A stretch of 7,693 nt of DNA, taken from contig QKIM01000490.1 in the NCBI GenBank assembly GCA_003249585.1, positions 1 through 7,693 on the forward strand, read 5' to 3'. The notes beneath the pieces were generated by a model. That model worked only from the letters and a program-made list of their open reading frames with translations, searched no databases and was not told the DNA's origin. The stretch is from Deltaproteobacteria bacterium (GTDB lineage: Bacteria; Myxococcota_A; Polyangia; HGW-17). The position numbers and the translations under genes were made by a program. Within the stretch, counting starts at the first letter, position 1. Every line of letters begins with the position of its first letter. This document shows positions 5,245 to 7,693 of the stretch, piece after piece.

Positions 5245-5517
5245 ATGACAGAACAAGCCAAACTCATCAGCCAGTTCAAAGAGTACATCGCACGGTTTGA
5301 CCAGCTCATCGGCAAAAAGGAGTTCGGTGATTACGGCACCTGGAATCAGTTCGTCATCAAGAAGCTCACCTTCGACGAATTCATTGCCAAATACGAAGAG
5401 TACGTCAACCTGGAGCAGCTCTACGCAGGGATCCTCGATCGCGGTGAGACTGTCAATGACGCTATTTTCCGCGCCTTGCAGGAGGCAGGTGCGAACATCC
5501 TGCTTGAGGTAAACTGA
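5245..5517 (+). CDS. Conserved-looking 90-aa protein of unknown function
   Basis: I do not recognise this family. The 90-aa product is soluble-looking, has no cysteine, and alternates charged and aromatic residues (QFKEYIARFDQLIGKKEFG, DEFIAKYEEYVNLEQLYAG), suggesting a compact, mostly helical fold without signal peptide or membrane segment. ATG 5245 has GGGAG 6 nt upstream and lies behind a near-consensus promoter. The TGA stop (5515-5517) is directly followed by the ATG of the methyltransferase, so the two are almost certainly co-translated. It may be a partner or regulator of that enzyme, by position only. Codon use resembles that of the neighbours, and the clear start signals make it a real gene. 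Confidence 0.75.
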   Translation: MTEQAKLISQFKEYIARFDQLIGKKEFGDYGTWNQFVIKKLTFDEFIAKYEEYVNLEQLYAGILDRGETVNDAIFRALQEAGANILLEVN

Positions 5518-6225
5518 ATGACACCGAACAAGGGAGTTATGGGTGGGACCTACGCTGCCGGGAGGCAGACCCGTCCGGAACTGATTTATCGCTACAAGGT
5601 GCGGGCCATGGCCGCCTTTGACGCGGCCCCCCTCATGCGCGGCGGAAACCTGCTTGACTTCGGTTCCGCCGACGGGCTCGCGCTGGGAGAAATGATCCGC
5701 CTCGCCCGGCCCAAGGAAGCCCTTGGGATCGAATACTCGGACGATCTGCTGGAAAAAGCCGTGGAATACGGATTTCCCGTCATCCAGGGAGACGTCGAAA
5801 ACCTGCCGGCCGCGGTTCCCCAGAATCATTACAACGTCGTCACCGCTCTGGCCATCCTGGAGCACCTGAAGGATCCGGTTCAGGCGCTCCGCGAGGCGTA
5901 CCGGGTCCTGATCCCCGGCGGAACCCTCGTCGTCTCTGCGCCGAACCCCTTTTGGGACGAGCTCGCCGGCCGCGTCGGAATCCACAAGGAGGAAGAACAT
6001 CATGAGCAGGGGATCACCCCCAAGGTCTTCGCACGGTGGTGCACCGAGGCGTCACTCATCTACGTCGGTTTCCGCCCCTTCATGTTCCTCCCTACGGCCT
6101 TCCTCCCCTACCTGAAGCTGTCCATTCCCGTAGGGGTCTCCTGCTACATCGACAATCTTCTGCAGTATGAACCCCTCGCCCCGCTCTTTGTGAATCAGTT
6201 GTTCATCGCCCAGAAACCTGTCTGA
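5518..6225 (+). CDS. Class I SAM-dependent methyltransferase
   Basis: This 235-aa protein has the Rossmann-type methyltransferase motifs in order. Motif I is LLDFGSADGL (45-54), the acidic residue after strand 2 is Glu72 in GIEYSD, and GDVENLP (91-97) follows. Then comes NVVTALAILEHLKDP (106-120), and RVLIPGGTLVVSAPNP (129-144) is the strand preceding the C-terminal half. This layout is that of the UbiG/UbiE-like small-molecule methyltransferases often found beside envelope-glycan and lipid genes. The substrate cannot be told. Residues 185-232 are unusually hydrophobic (FMFLPTAFLPYLKLSIPVGV), which could contact a lipid or membrane. ATG 5518 abuts the stop of the 90-aa gene, with TGAGGT about 7 nt upstream inside that gene. 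A second Met (residue 8) has its purine-rich tract only 2 nt away and is less likely. Confidence 0.88.
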   Translation: MTPNKGVMGGTYAAGRQTRPELIYRYKVRAMAAFDAAPLMRGGNLLDFGSADGLALGEMIRLARPKEALGIEYSDDLLEKAVEYGFPVIQGDVENLPAAVPQNHYNVVTALAILEHLKDPVQALREAYRVLIPGGTLVVSAPNPFWDELAGRVGIHKEEEHHEQGITPKVFARWCTEASLIYVGFRPFMFLPTAFLPYLKLSIPVGVSCYIDNLLQYEPLAPLFVNQLFIAQKPV

Positions 6226-6237
6226 GCCAGTTCCAGG

Positions 6238-7693
6238 TCAGGAATATTTTCCAAAAAGATTCGACATCTCACGGAGAAACTCCGTGACGGCGCCCACCTG
6301 ATCACGCAGCCCCCGCAACTCGGTGTTTTTTGTCCCCAGTTCCGACTGGAGCTGGGCGATCATTTTGGAAGAGAGCTCAAGCCGCTCTTCAAGATTCGCC
6401 ATGTTCTTCTTCATGACCGCCAGCCCGGCCTCAAGGGTGGCTATACGGGTGTGGGTCGCTTCCATCATTTGCGTGTGCTCCACCATTTCTTCCTCCTCGA
6501 CGGGTTCATTGGCCTGGATCGTGATCACCTCGACAGGTGCCTGTGCCTCGAGGTCCACCGGGGAGGGAGGTTCGGCGATGTCCGGTTTTGAAGCCTCAAC
6601 GATCTCGGGGGAGGGTGGAATGGGATCTGAACCGAACTCCTCCTCGTCGGGGAGATCAGCTTCTATCTCCAGCGTATGCAGCCGCTCCGGGGGAGCCTCC
6701 ACGGCCGCCGTGGCCACATCCCCGCCCGGCTCCTGGGTGCTCCGGAAGGCGAACTCCTCCTTGAGCGAGGGCATCTCGGGTTTCTTTCTCATGCTCATGT
6801 AGTCTTCCACGGGCACGGCGACGGGGGTCTTCTCCACGTCGTCGTCGTCCTCCACTTCCATCGGGACCCGCACCCGCTCCTCGACGACCAGCGCGGCCCC
6901 TTTCTCCACAACAACCTCGCCCCCCGCGTCGGAAGCCTCAGCCTCCATGGTCGAGGGGACGGGCGGTGACGCCCCCATGGGGGAGTCCTCTTCCATGTCT
7001 TCGGGGTCGATCTCCAGGGAGACCTCTTCCAGAACCTCCTCGGGCGAGATGTCCTGGGCCGCATCCTCGGCCTCCCCCTCCTCGACCTCCTTCTGGACGC
7101 CGTCGTCCAGGAGGATGCGCTCGAGCAGGGAGTCCCCGTCCAGGGCCTCCTGTTCGTGTCCATCCATGGCGGCCACCCGAGTGGGAGAAAAATACCCGTG
7201 GACGGCCTTCAGGGTCAGCCTGGTGATGAGCCTGAGGGTCTCACTCACCCCCACGCCCTTGAAGGCCACCGCCTCGTTGAAGGGGACATGTTCCGCGGCG
7301 AGCAGCACGGCCATCTCCCGAGTCGTCATGGTCTCAGGGAGATCCTTCTTGTTGCACTGGATGACCGTTGGCAGCTCCTCGAGATCGAGTCCGAGTTCGA
7401 TGAGGTTTTCCCTCAGATTGTTGTAACTGTACAGGTTCTGCTCTGCTGCGGCCTTCTGGCTGTCGGCCACGAAGACGATACCGTCGACCCCCCTGAGCAC
7501 CTGCTGTCTGGTCTTGTTGTATCGCACCTGCCCCGGGACGGTGTAGAGCTGGATTCGCACGTCGAATCCCCGAATCTTGCCCAGGTCCAGGGGCATCCAG
7601 TCAAAGAAGAGGGTCCGGTCGCCCTTGGTGTCCAGGGACATCATCTCACCGACCCGCTCTTTGGCCAGAATGTTGTTGAGCTGCTCAAGGTTC
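6238..7693 (-). CDS. MglA-like GTPase fused to acidic linker and coiled coil (N-terminus off window)
   Basis: The frame is open past the right edge; 484 residues are visible. Residues 1-168 match MglA-type small Ras-like GTPases: RTLFFDWMPLDLGKIRGF, the MglA-specific G3 motif TVPGQ (51-55, with the presumed catalytic Gln), GVDGIVFVADSQ, the guanine-specificity NKKD (114-117), and FKGVGV before the last helix. The visible start NLEQLNNIL corresponds to the segment just after the P-loop GKT, so probably only a few tens of residues are missing. Residues 169-408 form a Glu/Asp/Pro-rich linker with a DDDD run, probably disordered. Residues 409-478 have heptad-like hydrophobic spacing (RIATLEAGLAVMKKNMANLE), a likely coiled coil. 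MglA itself is about 195 aa and controls polarity and motility. This fusion suggests a GTPase tethered to an assembly platform. It converges on the methyltransferase with 12 bp between stops. Confidence 0.88.
   Translation of the reverse strand, partial: NLEQLNNILAKERVGEMMSLDTKGDRTLFFDWMPLDLGKIRGFDVRIQLYTVPGQVRYNKTRQQVLRGVDGIVFVADSQKAAAEQNLYSYNNLRENLIELGLDLEELPTVIQCNKKDLPETMTTREMAVLLAAEHVPFNEAVAFKGVGVSETLRLITRLTLKAVHGYFSPTRVAAMDGHEQEALDGDSLLERILLDDGVQKEVEEGEAEDAAQDISPEEVLEEVSLEIDPEDMEEDSPMGASPPVPSTMEAEASDAGGEVVVEKGAALVVEERVRVPMEVEDDDDVEKTPVAVPVEDYMSMRKKPEMPSLKEEFAFRSTQEPGGDVATAAVEAPPERLHTLEIEADLPDEEEFGSDPIPPSPEIVEASKPDIAEPPSPVDLEAQAPVEVITIQANEPVEEEEMVEHTQMMEATHTRIATLEAGLAVMKKNMANLEERLELSSKMIAQLQSELGTKNTELRGLRDQVGAVTEFLREMSNLFGKYS
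6269..6287. repeat. Hairpin inside the 3' end of the GTPase gene
   Basis: TCACGGAG (6269-6276) and CTCCGTGA (6280-6287) are perfect inverted copies with a 3-nt loop, 44 bp beyond the methyltransferase stop. There is no T-run next to it on the plus strand. On the minus strand five T follow about 11 nt later, still within the coding sequence. It might slow converging polymerases but is not a canonical terminator. It also encodes VTEFLRE of the coiled coil. Confidence 0.35.

Noticed and set aside
5212..6003. 263-codon minus-strand frame opposite the methyltransferase
   Set aside because: Antisense to two genes with clear starts and, for the methyltransferase, clear motifs. It has no domain of its own.
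6323..6802. 159-codon plus-strand frame opposite the GTPase fusion
   Set aside because: It is the reverse of the acidic linker and coiled coil: Ser-rich low complexity with no domain.

Overview
The window looks like chromosome from an anaerobic or facultatively anaerobic bacterium. My best guess is the former Deltaproteobacteria (Desulfobacterota or Myxococcota side). The reasons are G+C-rich coding DNA, an oxygen-sensitive class III ribonucleotide reductase, an MglA-type small GTPase and a Cys-rich membrane-anchored protein. This is inference from gene content; no marker gene is present. No tRNA, rRNA, transposase or CRISPR array was seen.

Layout. (1) Positions 1-1107, minus strand: a two-gene operon with a recognisable promoter. 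It encodes an IscU/NifU-like protein that has lost all three cluster-ligand cysteines, then a signal-anchored, cysteine-rich protein cut by the window's left edge. (2) About 1108-2189: roughly 1 kb of A+T-richer DNA without a credible gene. It holds terminator-like hairpins, clustered short palindromes, a nested set of inverted repeats and homopolymer runs. (3) Positions 2190-5173, plus strand: the anaerobic ribonucleotide reductase operon. The catalytic NrdD ORF stops before the glycyl-radical domain. That domain is encoded by its own 71-codon gene 10 bp downstream with its own ribosome binding site, and the radical-SAM activase NrdG follows 7 bp later. (4) Positions 5190-6225, plus strand: a TTGACA-N17-TACCAT promoter driving a 90-aa protein of unknown function and a directly abutting SAM-dependent methyltransferase. 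(5) Positions 6238-7693, minus strand, convergent: a large protein with an MglA-like GTPase domain, a roughly 240-residue acidic disordered linker and a C-terminal coiled coil. Its start lies beyond the right edge.

How the genes work together. NrdG should use SAM and a [4Fe-4S] cluster to make a glycyl radical. Here the radical would sit on Gly23 of the separate small protein, which would have to dock on NrdD to start nucleotide reduction. This split class III reductase is the most striking feature of the window. The degenerate IscU-like protein and the GTPase-coiled-coil fusion come next. The other gene groups have no evident functional link to nucleotide reduction.
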